DNA from: Clostridia bacterium
GTDB taxonomy: Bacteria > Bacillota_A > Clostridia > Oscillospirales > CAG-382
Direction of reading: 5' to 3'
Assembly (NCBI GenBank): GCA_017614095.1
Contig: JAGACN010000166.1
Coordinates: 1 to 16,041, forward strand
DNA: 16,041 nucleotides
Made by a program: the position numbers and the translations under genes. Shown here piece after piece: positions 7,205 to 14,273 of the stretch (within the stretch, counting starts at the first letter, position 1; every line of letters begins with the position of its first letter). The notes under the pieces were generated by a model, which saw only the letters and a program-made list of their open reading frames with translations, was not told where the DNA came from and did not search any database.

Positions 7205-9030
7205 GAATTCGATTCCTCCTTGAAAAAGGCTGCCAGATTGGCCGCGGTCTCGGCATTGATGCCCTTGACGGCGGTCAGTTCCTCCGCGGTCGCCCGCCTC
7301 AGCGCCTCCAGGGTGCCGAAATGCCGCAGCAGTTCCTGCGCTTTGGCTTCCCCGATCCCCTTGACGGCGGTCAGACTGGATTTCCGGACGGTGTTCCGCC
7401 TCCGGACGTCCATCCTGGCCAGCGCGTACCGGTGGACCTCCTCCTGAATGGGGTACAGGAAAACGAAGACGTCCTGCCGCTTGTTCAGCGAGAGCTCGTT
7501 CTCCCCGTCCGTCAGCGTACGGGTCTTGTGGTGTTCGTCCTTGATCATGCCGAGCACCGCGATATCCAGACCCTTCTCACGCAACACCTCCTGCGCCACG
7601 TGCACCTGCGCTTCGCCGCCGTCCATCAGGATGAGGTCGGGATAGGTCCAGCCCTCTTCGCTGGAATCGTGCGAAAAGCGGCGGGTCAGCGCCTCGCGGA
7701 GGCTTCCGGTATCGTTCGCGCCTTCGACGGAACGGATATTGAAGGAGCGGTATTTGCGTTTGGCGAACCTACCGTCCTCCATCACGATCATTCCGCAGGA
7801 GTTGAACTCGCCTCCGGAATGGGAAATATCGTACGCCTCGATCCGGTCCGGCACCACTTCCAGATGCGCGAACTGCGCAAAGGACAAAAGGAACGAGCCG
7901 TGCTTCGCCTCCTCCGCCCGCCGGTGGCGGATCAGTTCCTCCGCGTTCTTCTCGGCCCGCTCGGCCAGAGCGCGGAGTTCACCCCGCCTGGGGGTATGGA
8001 ACCAGACGCGGACGCCGGCCTTTTCGCTCAGCCACGCGGTCAGCAGCTCGCGCTCCTCGTCCGGGAACTCCATCGTCACGCAGATCCGTTTCGGAACGAA
8101 CCCGCGCAGTTCGTAATAGCGCTGCAGAAAACCTTCCAGCGACTGTGCGTTCATGATCTCGTCGGCGCCGAAATAGAACACTTCGCGGTCGGTGATGGCG
8201 CCGTTCCGGACGAACAGGATGACGACGGACGAGCCGAGATCGTCCGTATAGACGCCGATCACGTCGGCCTCGACGGACGGCGAGGCGACGATCTGCTGTT
8301 TGTCGCCCAGTTTGCGGACCGCGCGGATGCAGTCCCGGTAGGACGCCGCGCGCTCATATTGCTCCGATTCGCTTGCCGCGTTCATCGCGTCCGTCAGTAC
8401 CCGGACCAGCCCGCTGTAATCGCCTTTCAGCAGCCGGACCGTATGCGCGACGCGGTCCGCGTAGTCGGCTTTGGAGACCTTGCCGGCGATGCAGAGTCCG
8501 CAGCACTGTCCGATGTGGTAGTCCAGACAGGCGCGTCCTTTCCCGATATCCCGCGGGAACTCGCGCCGGCAGGCGGGCAGCCCGAACGTTTTCTGCGCGG
8601 TCGCAATGATCGCCTTGGCGACGTGCGCGCCCGAAAACGGACCGAAATAGCGGTCTTTGTCGTTCTTTCGCGTATAGGTCATGGACAGATTCGGGTACTC
8701 TCCGGATGACAGGCGGATATACGGGTACGCGTTTCCGTCCTTCAGTTTGATATTGTAATGAGGCATATACTGCTTGATGAACGCATTTTCCTGAAGCAGG
8801 GCCTCCAGCTCCGTCTCCGTATGGTAGACCTCAAAGTCGTCGACGGAGCAGATCATCTTCTCGGTTTTGCCGTAATGCGGAACGGACGGGGAGAAATAAC
8901 TGGTCACGCGGTTGCGCAAAGCCTTGGATTTTCCGACGTAAATGACCGTTCCTTTTTTATTCCGCATCAGATAAACGCCCGGCGTCAGAGGGAGCAATTT
9001 CGCTTTTTCGAGCAATTCTTCTTTTGTCAA
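7201..9030 (-). CDS. uvrC: Excinuclease ABC subunit C
   Basis: Makes the two incisions of nucleotide excision repair with UvrA and UvrB. The 609 residues show all domains: a GIY-YIG nuclease (PGVYLM from 17, VIYVGKSKALRNR at 29-41); a cysteine-rich linker (Cys154, 168, 176, 177, 180, around CLDYHIGQCCGLC); the UvrB-binding UVR motif near 205-239; an RNase H-like nuclease with Asp401 in YDISH, Asp470 in LMDGG and His534 in EVHRYA; and two helix-hairpin-helix motifs at KGIGEAK (557-563) and KGINAET (589-595). The start is TTG at 9030; GGGAGG lies about 10 bases upstream and the protein then begins as expected for the family. It is first in a five-gene unit with its own promoter. Confidence 0.97.
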   Translation of the reverse strand: MTKEELLEKAKLLPLTPGVYLMRNKKGTVIYVGKSKALRNRVTSYFSPSVPHYGKTEKMICSVDDFEVYHTETELEALLQENAFIKQYMPHYNIKLKDGNAYPYIRLSSGEYPNLSMTYTRKNDKDRYFGPFSGAHVAKAIIATAQKTFGLPACRREFPRDIGKGRACLDYHIGQCCGLCIAGKVSKADYADRVAHTVRLLKGDYSGLVRVLTDAMNAASESEQYERAASYRDCIRAVRKLGDKQQIVASPSVEADVIGVYTDDLGSSVVILFVRNGAITDREVFYFGADEIMNAQSLEGFLQRYYELRGFVPKRICVTMEFPDEERELLTAWLSEKAGVRVWFHTPRRGELRALAERAEKNAEELIRHRRAEEAKHGSFLLSFAQFAHLEVVPDRIEAYDISHSGGEFNSCGMIVMEDGRFAKRKYRSFNIRSVEGANDTGSLREALTRRFSHDSSEEGWTYPDLILMDGGEAQVHVAQEVLREKGLDIAVLGMIKDEHHKTRTLTDGENELSLNKRQDVFVFLYPIQEEVHRYALARMDVRRRNTVRKSSLTAVKGIGEAKAQELLRHFGTLEALRRATAEELTAVKGINAETAANLAAFFKEESNS

Positions 9031-9079
9031 GCGTCAAATCCCTCCCTTTCTGCCGAAACCGTCTGCTGCCGGCGGATTC

Positions 9080-9108
9080 ACTATACCACAAAGGACCGAT
9101 TCCGTCAA
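9080..9108 (-). promoter_or_regulatory. Predicted SigA-type promoter of uvrC unit
   Basis: On the minus strand TTGACG (9103-9108) and TATAGT (9080-9085) are separated by exactly 17 bases, with a TGG extension before the -10. Transcription would start near 9073, about 43 bases before the uvrC TTG. No LexA-type site was recognised beside it. Confidence 0.87.
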
Positions 9109-9137
9109 TCCAAAAGTCGGCGGCGTTCGCAAAAAGG

Positions 9138-9186
9138 ATAAAAAAAGAGCCGTCAACCGCGAGGCAAGCCTCAAGGTTTTCACGGC
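9138..9186 (-). terminator. Rho-independent terminator of ptsH
   Basis: On the minus strand an outer stem GCCGT/ACGGC (9182-9186 with 9149-9153) encloses AACC/GGTT and GAGG/CCTC stems around a CTTG loop, interrupted by small internal loops. TC and seven T follow (9140-9146). It lies about 80 bases after the ptsH stop and just before the uvrC promoter, separating the two units. Confidence 0.82.
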
Positions 9187-9266
9187 CGAGGTATATTATC
9201 CGCATCCATATGCCGAAAACCGTTCGGGGTTTCCGGACATGATCGCGTATCCGAAACGGTCTGAGT

Positions 9267-9527
9267 TCAGCTTTCGAATCCGGAGACCAGTTCGATCAGA
9301 CCGTCGACGGCGGCTTCTTCATCCGAGCCGTCCGCGACCAGCGTCACGGTATCTCCCTGAGATACGCCGAGAGAAAGAACGCCGAGGAGACTCTTCGCGT
9401 TCGCCTTGCGGTCTTCGATCTCCACCCAGATGGAGCTCTTGAACGTATTCGCTTTTTGGATGAAAAAAGTCGCGGGACGCGCGTGCAGTCCTTTTTCATT
9501 CCGAATGGTTACTTCCCGATTGATCAT
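9267..9527 (-). CDS. ptsH: HPr phosphocarrier protein
   Basis: An 86-residue HPr, the phosphate carrier between enzyme I and the sugar-specific EII components. The active-site His15 is in GLHARPA (13-19) with Arg17 beside it. Ser46, the HPr-kinase site of Firmicutes, is in ANAKSLLGVLSLGV (42-55). Both are at the classic positions, so it is HPr rather than Crh, which lacks His15. Lys and Asn residues around 41-45 replace the more common VNLKSI. AGAGGA lies about 7 bases before the ATG. It is monocistronic: no ptsI follows, a dedicated terminator lies downstream and dual promoters upstream. Presence of Ser46 implies catabolite control by HprK and CcpA elsewhere in the genome, an inference from family. 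Confidence 0.96.
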   Translation of the reverse strand: MINREVTIRNEKGLHARPATFFIQKANTFKSSIWVEIEDRKANAKSLLGVLSLGVSQGDTVTLVADGSDEEAAVDGLIELVSGFES

Positions 9528-9569
9528 CTTGTTTTCCTCTCGTCTGATTCGTTCCCGTAATAATCGTGT

Positions 9570-9603
9570 AGTATATTATACCGATTCCCTTGGTCAATTT
9601 CAA
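9570..9603 (-). promoter_or_regulatory. Two overlapping promoters of ptsH
   Basis: On the minus strand TTGAAA (9598-9603) lies 17 bases before TATAAT (9575-9580), and TTGACC (9592-9597) lies 16 bases before TATACT (9570-9575). The two overlap and would start transcripts about 5 bases apart near 9563-9568. The rest of the gap 9528-9693 holds a short leader and, at 9635-9667, a minus-strand T-rich stretch without a convincing hairpin. Confidence 0.8.
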
Positions 9604-9693
9604 TATACATCTGTTCCAAAATATGTGCATTTCGTGCAGAAAAAAGGGGAAAAAAGCACAAAAAGCGACGGATCGGAGGCAAATGTGCCCCAG

Positions 9694-10164
9694 TTACTGC
9701 GCCTGGACAGACAGGATCTCCAGTTCGGCGAACGCCGGTCCCGTCGACACCTGCAGGCGGCTGCCGGCCACCAGCATGGTCCCGTTGTTGAGATAAGGGA
9801 ATTCCCCGGTCACATAGCCTTTCGCCGTCAGGTTTCCGCTGACGATCCGCATCCCGTTCGCGACCTGCACGACCGTGCCGTCCGTCAGCGTCTCCGCCGT
9901 ATGCGCGTCTTCGATCCGGACGTTCAAGATCTCTCCGATCTCGTTTCCTTCGGCGTCCATCAGGACCGTTCCCGCCGCAAACAGCTCCGCGACGGCTTTG
10001 TCCGCCGGATCCATCCGGAAAGCGATCGTGATCGTCGTATCGCCCTTCTGCGCAAACAGGTTCTGGATCTCCGCGCGGAAGAAGAAGGCGACGATCAGAG
10101 AGACGACCGCCAGGATCAGGAGGATGTCCAGGGCATTGATGCGTTTCTTTCCGGTTTCGTTCAT
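9694..10164 (-). CDS. DUF4330-like single-pass membrane protein, second copy
   Basis: A 156-residue protein with a basic N-terminus (MNETGKKR), one membrane helix at about 11-29 (ALDILLILAVVSLIVAFFF) and a soluble, beta-rich domain that should face the outside. The layout and the short hydrophilic start followed by a 'D-I-L-L-I-L' helix match the DUF4330 family, whose function is unknown. It is a paralogue of the gene just upstream: LFAAGTVLMDAEGNEIGEI aligns with LFAEGKTLYATDGTPIGTI, and GYVTGEF with GYFIGSL. Its ATG overlaps the stop of that gene (ATGA), and its GGAGGAGG ribosome binding site lies inside the upstream coding end. Probably the last gene of the ylxM-ffh-trmD run. Confidence 0.78.
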   Translation of the reverse strand: MNETGKKRINALDILLILAVVSLIVAFFFRAEIQNLFAQKGDTTITIAFRMDPADKAVAELFAAGTVLMDAEGNEIGEILNVRIEDAHTAETLTDGTVVQVANGMRIVSGNLTAKGYVTGEFPYLNNGTMLVAGSRLQVSTGPAFAELEILSVQAQ

Positions 10165-10664
10165 GACGCGGCCTCCTCCTGCGGGGTCAGCGCGAGCACG
10201 GTGCCCTCCGCTTCGAACCCGCCGACCATCGCGCGGATGGTAACGCCCGCGGCCAGACGCAGACTGCCGATGAAGTAGCCGCCGGATTTGCTCTCCGCGG
10301 TCACGCGTGCGGTGACCAGCAGATCGCTGCTGTCCTGCGAACGGACTTCCTTGTAGGCATACTGGGTCCGCTCCGCCGACGCCGTGCGGTCAAAGGATTT
10401 GGTGACGGACCGGGAAACGGTAACGGCAGAAATGGTTCCGATGGGCGTTCCGTCCGTCGCGTAAAGCGTCTTGCCCTCCGCGAACAGCCCGGTGTAGTCG
10501 TTCCCGATCTGTTCGAACCGGACGGTATAGACGATCTCCTGCGCGCGGACCTGCTGGCGGTTCATCACCCAGAACACGCCGCCCGCGATCGCGAGCGCGA
10601 CCAGCAGGATCAGGACCAGGTCGAAGACCGGAAATTTCTTTTCCTTCTTTTGGGTGTTTTGCAT
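10161..10664 (-). CDS. DUF4330-like single-pass membrane protein, first copy
   Basis: A 167-residue protein with a lysine-rich cytosolic start (MQNTQKKEKK), one membrane helix at about 12-33 and a beta-rich soluble domain, predicted to be exposed outside the membrane. It resembles the DUF4330 family and is a paralogue of the following gene, with the same anchor and the same 'LFA-x-G ... DG-x-x-IG' core. This copy has an extra polar stretch (about 90-115, ASAERTQYAYKEVRSQDSSD). GGAGG lies 9 bases before the ATG. It follows the O-antigen-ligase-like gene after 33 bases and overlaps the next gene by four. The close packing suggests the three products work together at the membrane. Confidence 0.76.
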   Translation of the reverse strand: MQNTQKKEKKFPVFDLVLILLVALAIAGGVFWVMNRQQVRAQEIVYTVRFEQIGNDYTGLFAEGKTLYATDGTPIGTISAVTVSRSVTKSFDRTASAERTQYAYKEVRSQDSSDLLVTARVTAESKSGGYFIGSLRLAAGVTIRAMVGGFEAEGTVLALTPQEEAAS

Positions 10665-10697
10665 ATGCGTTTTCCTCCTTTTCGGAAGCCAAAAACG

Positions 10698-12539
10698 TTA
10701 ACGGGACTCTTCCGCCGTACGGCCGTACAGTTCTTTTGCCATGGACGCCGCGGGACAGATGCACCAGAGCAGTCCGATCATGCGGATATCCGCCTGGATG
10801 TCCAGCGCGAACCCGCAGGCTAGGAACAGGATCAAGGCGGCGGCAACGCCTCCGCAGAGCGTCTTCGCGTTCTTGCTCTGCGCATTGCGCATGGCCGTGA
10901 ACACGTACTGGAGCGCGAAGAGCGCCGCCAGCAGGAAGAGGATCAGATGGATCAGTCCGCCCTCCAGCAGCAGCCTTGCGTACAGGTGGGCGGAAAAGCC
11001 GTCCGTCACCAGTCCGTTCGCGGCTGCGCCCAGGCGGGCGATCCCCTCGCCGACGCCGATCCCGCACAGCCAGTATTCGCCCAGCAGCGCGCGGGCGGAT
11101 CCGGACATCCGGACGGACAGCGTCGAAAAATCGTTTCCGAACGCGATCAGAAACATCGGAACGGTGATGCAGCCGACGGCGACGGATTCGAAAAAGGCGC
11201 GCTTGGCAAGCATCAGATACAGCAGCACCGAAACGAGAATGCCGAGCCAGACCCACATGGACTGGACGAAATAGGCGTTCACGGCGACAAGCACCAGCGC
11301 GGTCAGCCCCGACCACCGCTTTCCGTGAAGCAGCACCAGCGGGACCAGGACCACAAGGAAGATGTCCAGCACCTCCGTGTTCAGCGTCTCGCCGGGGATC
11401 CAGCGGAGCCACTCGTTTAACCGGAACGCGATCAGCAGGAACCGCGCGGCCGTGACGGTCAGCGTGATGATGCCGCCGTACATGATGCACGCGATGAACT
11501 TCCTGTACAGTGTGCCGGTCTTGATGAGATTGACGGTCAGCACCCACAGAACGCCGAACAGCAGGTAGACGGCGAAAGTGCGTCCCGCCTCGTCACCGGC
11601 CGGCAGACCGGACCGGGATGCCAGAAAGACGGACAGCACCGTGAGGAGCATCATCGCCTCCGGAACGCGCAGACGGAAGGTCCGCTTCAGCCGGAGGACT
11701 TTCAGCAAATAGGAAAAGAGTGCGGCGCAGGCCCATGCGGCCGTCACGGACAGCGGAACGAACGGGAGCAGCAGCACTGCGCCCAGCAGTCCGCTTTCCG
11801 GCACCGCGAGCACGACCAGCAGGATGATCAGCTGGAGAGTCCAGACGGCGACCCGGTGCGGGTAGAGGAAAATGCCCGCTACGCCGAGCGCGGTCCCGAG
11901 GAAAAACGCCAGCGCGCCGTGCGACGACGTAGCCCCGCCCTTGTCCCCGTCCTGTTCATGGACACGCAGCGAGCCGGGGTCGATCCCGAGCACGCCGATG
12001 CAGATCCGTCCGAAGACCCTGCTTTCGGAAAGGACTTCTCCGATCGGTTTCCCGACGAACAAAAGAAGCAGGCTGGACAGCAGCAAAACGGCGCCGAAGA
12101 TCAGGTCACCGACGGAAGATCTGCTGTAGGCAAACGAAAAATACTGCTGAAGGACGAATCCGGCCAGCGTATAGAGCGCGAACAGCAGGCCCGCGATCCC
12201 GAAGAACCGGGCGCGCGTCTGCAGGAACGAACGCCGGAAAAGATCCGCGAACGCGAAGATCCGGCTTCCGGACATCCCTTTTGCCACCACTTCCTGATAC
12301 GGCCGCGTCACGCGTTCGCGCAGCCGGAAGCGGCGGACGGCACGGGCGGCAAGCGTCTCGTCCAATGCCTTTTCCGTTTCGTCTCCTCCGCAGAACAGGC
12401 GGCCGCCCAATCCGTTCTCGAATGCCCAGAACGCACGGGCGGACCCTTTTCCGAGGCATGACAAAATCAGGCTTCCGGACCGCAGGCGGCTTCGGAACCC
12501 GTTTTTGGTCCGCATTCGTTTGTCATTCGGCTTCCCCAT
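10698..12539 (-). CDS. O-antigen-ligase-like (Wzy_C-type) polytopic membrane protein
   Basis: About 613 residues from the ATG at 12539. A soluble, basic N-terminal region (about 1-110) precedes roughly a dozen or more membrane helices from 112 to 600, with a polar cytosolic insert near 163-207. The features pointing to the O-antigen ligase/polymerase group are SMWVWLGILVSVLLYLML (427-444), a soluble segment holding LLGEYWLCGIGVGEGI (485-500), and AHLYARLLLEGGLIHLILFL (517-536), which has the family's H...E-G-G pattern. Such proteins polymerise or transfer surface glycans from lipid carriers; the substrate is unknown. The start overlaps trmD by 17 bases and has no good ribosome binding site; an ATG at 12515 is possible. 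No glycosyltransferase gene is nearby. Confidence 0.72.
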   Translation of the reverse strand: MGKPNDKRMRTKNGFRSRLRSGSLILSCLGKGSARAFWAFENGLGGRLFCGGDETEKALDETLAARAVRRFRLRERVTRPYQEVVAKGMSGSRIFAFADLFRRSFLQTRARFFGIAGLLFALYTLAGFVLQQYFSFAYSRSSVGDLIFGAVLLLSSLLLLFVGKPIGEVLSESRVFGRICIGVLGIDPGSLRVHEQDGDKGGATSSHGALAFFLGTALGVAGIFLYPHRVAVWTLQLIILLVVLAVPESGLLGAVLLLPFVPLSVTAAWACAALFSYLLKVLRLKRTFRLRVPEAMMLLTVLSVFLASRSGLPAGDEAGRTFAVYLLFGVLWVLTVNLIKTGTLYRKFIACIMYGGIITLTVTAARFLLIAFRLNEWLRWIPGETLNTEVLDIFLVVLVPLVLLHGKRWSGLTALVLVAVNAYFVQSMWVWLGILVSVLLYLMLAKRAFFESVAVGCITVPMFLIAFGNDFSTLSVRMSGSARALLGEYWLCGIGVGEGIARLGAAANGLVTDGFSAHLYARLLLEGGLIHLILFLLAALFALQYVFTAMRNAQSKNAKTLCGGVAAALILFLACGFALDIQADIRMIGLLWCICPAASMAKELYGRTAEESR

Positions 12540-13236
12540 GATTCGCCAACCATTTCTCCCATAAATCCGGACGTTTTTCCATCGTCCGTTTCTGCGCCTG
12601 CTCGCGCTTCCAGGCTTCCTGCAGCGCATGGTTCCCGTTCACCAGGACTTCCGGTACCTCCAGCCCTTCGAACACGCGCGGCTTCGTATACTGCGGGTGT
12701 TCCAAAAGGCCGTCCGACAGGCTGTCTTTTTCATAGCACTGGCTGTTGGCCAGCACGCCGTCCTGCATGCGCGCCACGCAGTCCACCAGAATGGCCGCGG
12801 GCAGTTCCCCGCCGGTCAGCACGTAGTCGCCCGCGGAGATCTCCTCGTCCACTTCCAGTTGAATGATCCGCTCGTCGATGCCTTCGTAATGGCCGCAAAG
12901 CAGGATCAGGCAGTCGTAGCCGCACAGTTCCTTGGCCTTCTGCTGGGTCAGGACGGTCCCCTGCGGCGACAGATAGATGGTCCGTACCCCTTTCGTGCCC
13001 CGGTGCCGTTCCTTGACGGCCCGGATGCAGTCCACGGTCGGCTGGCAGGTCATGACCATGCCGTATCCGCCGCCGTACGGGGTATCGTCCACCTTCCGGT
13101 GCTTGTCCGTCGAATAGTCCCGGATATCCGTGCAGCGGATGTCTACCGCGCCGGATTCCCGGGCTCTGCCGAGGATGCTTTCCGAGAAGATGGCTTCCAT
13201 CATGTCCGGGAACAACGTGAGTACTTCAAAGGTCAT
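12523..13236 (-). CDS. trmD: tRNA (guanine-37-N1)-methyltransferase
   Basis: Methylates G37 of tRNAs next to the anticodon, preventing frameshifting. From the ATG at 13236 it is 237 residues, the normal length. It begins MTFEVLTLFPDMM as expected; an ATG three codons earlier (13245) is the alternative. The SPOUT trefoil-knot SAM site is at 113-147 (LCGHYEGIDERI and AGDYVLTGGELPA), VDDTPYGGGYGMVM is at 49-62, and the substrate-binding DSLSDGLLEHPQYTKP starts at 171. It overlaps the end of rimM by 11 bases and the following gene by 17. In Bacillus the next gene is rplS; here it is a membrane protein gene. Confidence 0.97.
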   Translation of the reverse strand: MTFEVLTLFPDMMEAIFSESILGRARESGAVDIRCTDIRDYSTDKHRKVDDTPYGGGYGMVMTCQPTVDCIRAVKERHRGTKGVRTIYLSPQGTVLTQQKAKELCGYDCLILLCGHYEGIDERIIQLEVDEEISAGDYVLTGGELPAAILVDCVARMQDGVLANSQCYEKDSLSDGLLEHPQYTKPRVFEGLEVPEVLVNGNHALQEAWKREQAQKRTMEKRPDLWEKWLANHGEAE

Positions 13237-13738
13237 ACCAATCATCCAGTCCGCTGATCAGGCGGATGCGGATTTCCTCTCCCGGACGGACGGACGCCAG
13301 AAAGGCTTTCGCGGCCGGAAACAGGAACTCGCGCGTTCCTTCCTCGTTTCGAATGTGCCACAGAGGGGTCCCTCCGCGGTCTTCCACTTCGCCGACGAAG
13401 CCGATCGTCTCCCCGGTCTCGTCCGAGCGCACGGGCGTCCCGATCAGATCGTCGTTGTAGTAGGTCCCTTCCGGCAGCGGGATCTCCGCCCGGTCGAACC
13501 AGAGCACCTTCCCGACCAGCGGCGTGACGGCCGTCCGGTCCGGATACCCCTTGAAAACGACGGTGCCGAGATGGGGCAGAAAACGCTCCGGCTCCAGGAA
13601 CCGGCTGCCTTTGGCATCCAGATAGAGTTTTGTGACGCCGGACAGGAACTCCGGGCCGTCGCACCAGCATTCAAAGCGGATCTCGCCTTTCAGCCCGCGC
13701 GGAGCGCCCAGTTTTCCCGCTTCCAGGTATTGCTTCAT
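13226..13738 (-). CDS. rimM: 16S rRNA processing/30S maturation factor
   Basis: A 170-residue assembly factor that helps fold the head of the 30S subunit and binds ribosomal protein uS19. The N-terminal RimM domain starts with LEAGKLGAPRGLKGEIRFECW (matching the family's G-x-I-x-x-x-H-G-x-x-G-E pattern, though His is replaced by Arg), and NDDLIGTPVRSDETGETIG begins the PRC-barrel half, ending in EFLFPAAKAFLASV. The ATG shares one base with the khpA stop (TGATG) and there is no clear ribosome binding site, so translation is probably coupled. The neighbours khpA and trmD are the standard ones. Confidence 0.93.
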   Translation of the reverse strand: MKQYLEAGKLGAPRGLKGEIRFECWCDGPEFLSGVTKLYLDAKGSRFLEPERFLPHLGTVVFKGYPDRTAVTPLVGKVLWFDRAEIPLPEGTYYNDDLIGTPVRSDETGETIGFVGEVEDRGGTPLWHIRNEEGTREFLFPAAKAFLASVRPGEEIRIRLISGLDDWYDL

Positions 13739-13965
13739 CAGAGAATGTCTACGATGACGCGCTTGTTTTCACGCGCGCCTGCCGCGCGCATCACGGTACG
13801 GATGCTCTTGGCGATTTTCCCGTCTTTTCCGATGACGCGTCCCATGTCCCGTTTGGCGACGGACAGCTCCAGAATCACGGTATCCCCGCTCTCTTTCGCG
13901 TTGACCGACACCTCTTCAGGATGATCGACGATCGATTTGACGAGATCGATCAGGGTCTGTTTCAT
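13738..13965 (-). CDS. khpA: KH-domain RNA-binding protein
   Basis: A 75-residue single KH domain (YlqC family). The RNA-contacting G-x-x-G loop is GKDG at 47-50 in RVIGKDGK, followed by the helix IAKSIRTVMRAAG. In streptococci KhpA pairs with KhpB (Jag/EloR) and affects cell elongation; in this genome that is family inference. I used the ATG at 13965 ([10 protein letters not shown]), which fits the family; the open frame runs 23 codons further but that would overlap rpsP. The start shares one base with the rpsP stop (TGATG), and GAGG lies about 7-8 bases before it. Confidence 0.93.
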   Translation of the reverse strand: MKQTLIDLVKSIVDHPEEVSVNAKESGDTVILELSVAKRDMGRVIGKDGKIAKSIRTVMRAAGARENKRVIVDIL

Positions 13966-14207
13966 CAGAGGACCTCGTTCTTCTTCAGCAGTTCGCGGAC
14001 GGTCTCCGTGGGCTGCGCGCCGTTGGCGATCCATTTCTTCGCTTTTTCCGCGTCGACGACAACCGTCGCCGGATCGGTCATCGGATTGTAGTAGCCGATC
14101 TCTTCAATGAAGCGGCCGTCGCGGGGATATCTGGAATCCGCAACGACGATGCGGTAGAAAGGCGCCTTCTTCGCGCCGAGTCTTCTGAGTCTGATTTTGA
14201 CTGCCAT
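13965..14207 (-). CDS. rpsP: 30S ribosomal protein bS16
   Basis: An 80-residue bS16, a primary assembly protein of the 30S body. [20 protein letters not shown], then [22 protein letters not shown] is diagnostic of the family, and the length is normal. GGAGG lies 7 bases before the ATG. The gene follows ffh after 66 bases that contain two competing hairpins over this ribosome binding site. The stop shares a base with the start of khpA. Confidence 0.98.
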   Translation of the reverse strand: MAVKIRLRRLGAKKAPFYRIVVADSRYPRDGRFIEEIGYYNPMTDPATVVVDAEKAKKWIANGAQPTETVRELLKKNEVL

Positions 14208-14214
14208 GATGTTA

Positions 14215-14241
14215 CCTCCAAATGGCTTTGGCCTTTCGGCC
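14215..14241 (-). promoter_or_regulatory. rpsP leader with two mutually exclusive hairpins over the ribosome binding site
   Basis: On the minus strand GGCC-GAAA-GGCC (14230-14241) is a 4-base-pair stem with a GNRA loop. CCAAA-GCCA-TTTGG (14218-14231) is a 5-base-pair stem. They share two bases (14230-14231), so only one can form, and the second takes in the first two G of the rpsP GGAGG (14215-14219). This is a visible structural possibility for translational control; regulation itself is inference. Confidence 0.45.
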
Positions 14242-14273
14242 GTTGTGTATGTATTTTTTCTTTTTTTATTTGT

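Noticed and set aside
7321..8709. A 462-codon open frame on the plus strand
   Set aside because: It is antisense to uvrC, whose domains are all present on the other strand.
9025..9030. TTGACA at the start of uvrC as a -35 box
   Set aside because: It is the TTG start codon plus the second codon; no -10 lies at a fitting distance, and a better promoter lies upstream.
8957..9205. An 82-codon open frame on the minus strand between ptsH and uvrC
   Set aside because: It spans the ptsH terminator and the uvrC promoter and has no ribosome binding site or recognisable motif.
9635..9693. T-rich minus-strand stretch after the last DUF4330 gene, as a terminator
   Set aside because: The T-runs are interrupted and no stable stem lies directly before them. 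Transcription may end here, but the sequence does not show it.
14230..14267. GGCCTTTCGGCC followed by T-runs on the plus strand, as a terminator
   Set aside because: The T-run begins about 10 bases after a weak 4-base-pair stem, and no plus-strand gene is upstream. Read on the minus strand it is the rpsP leader hairpin.
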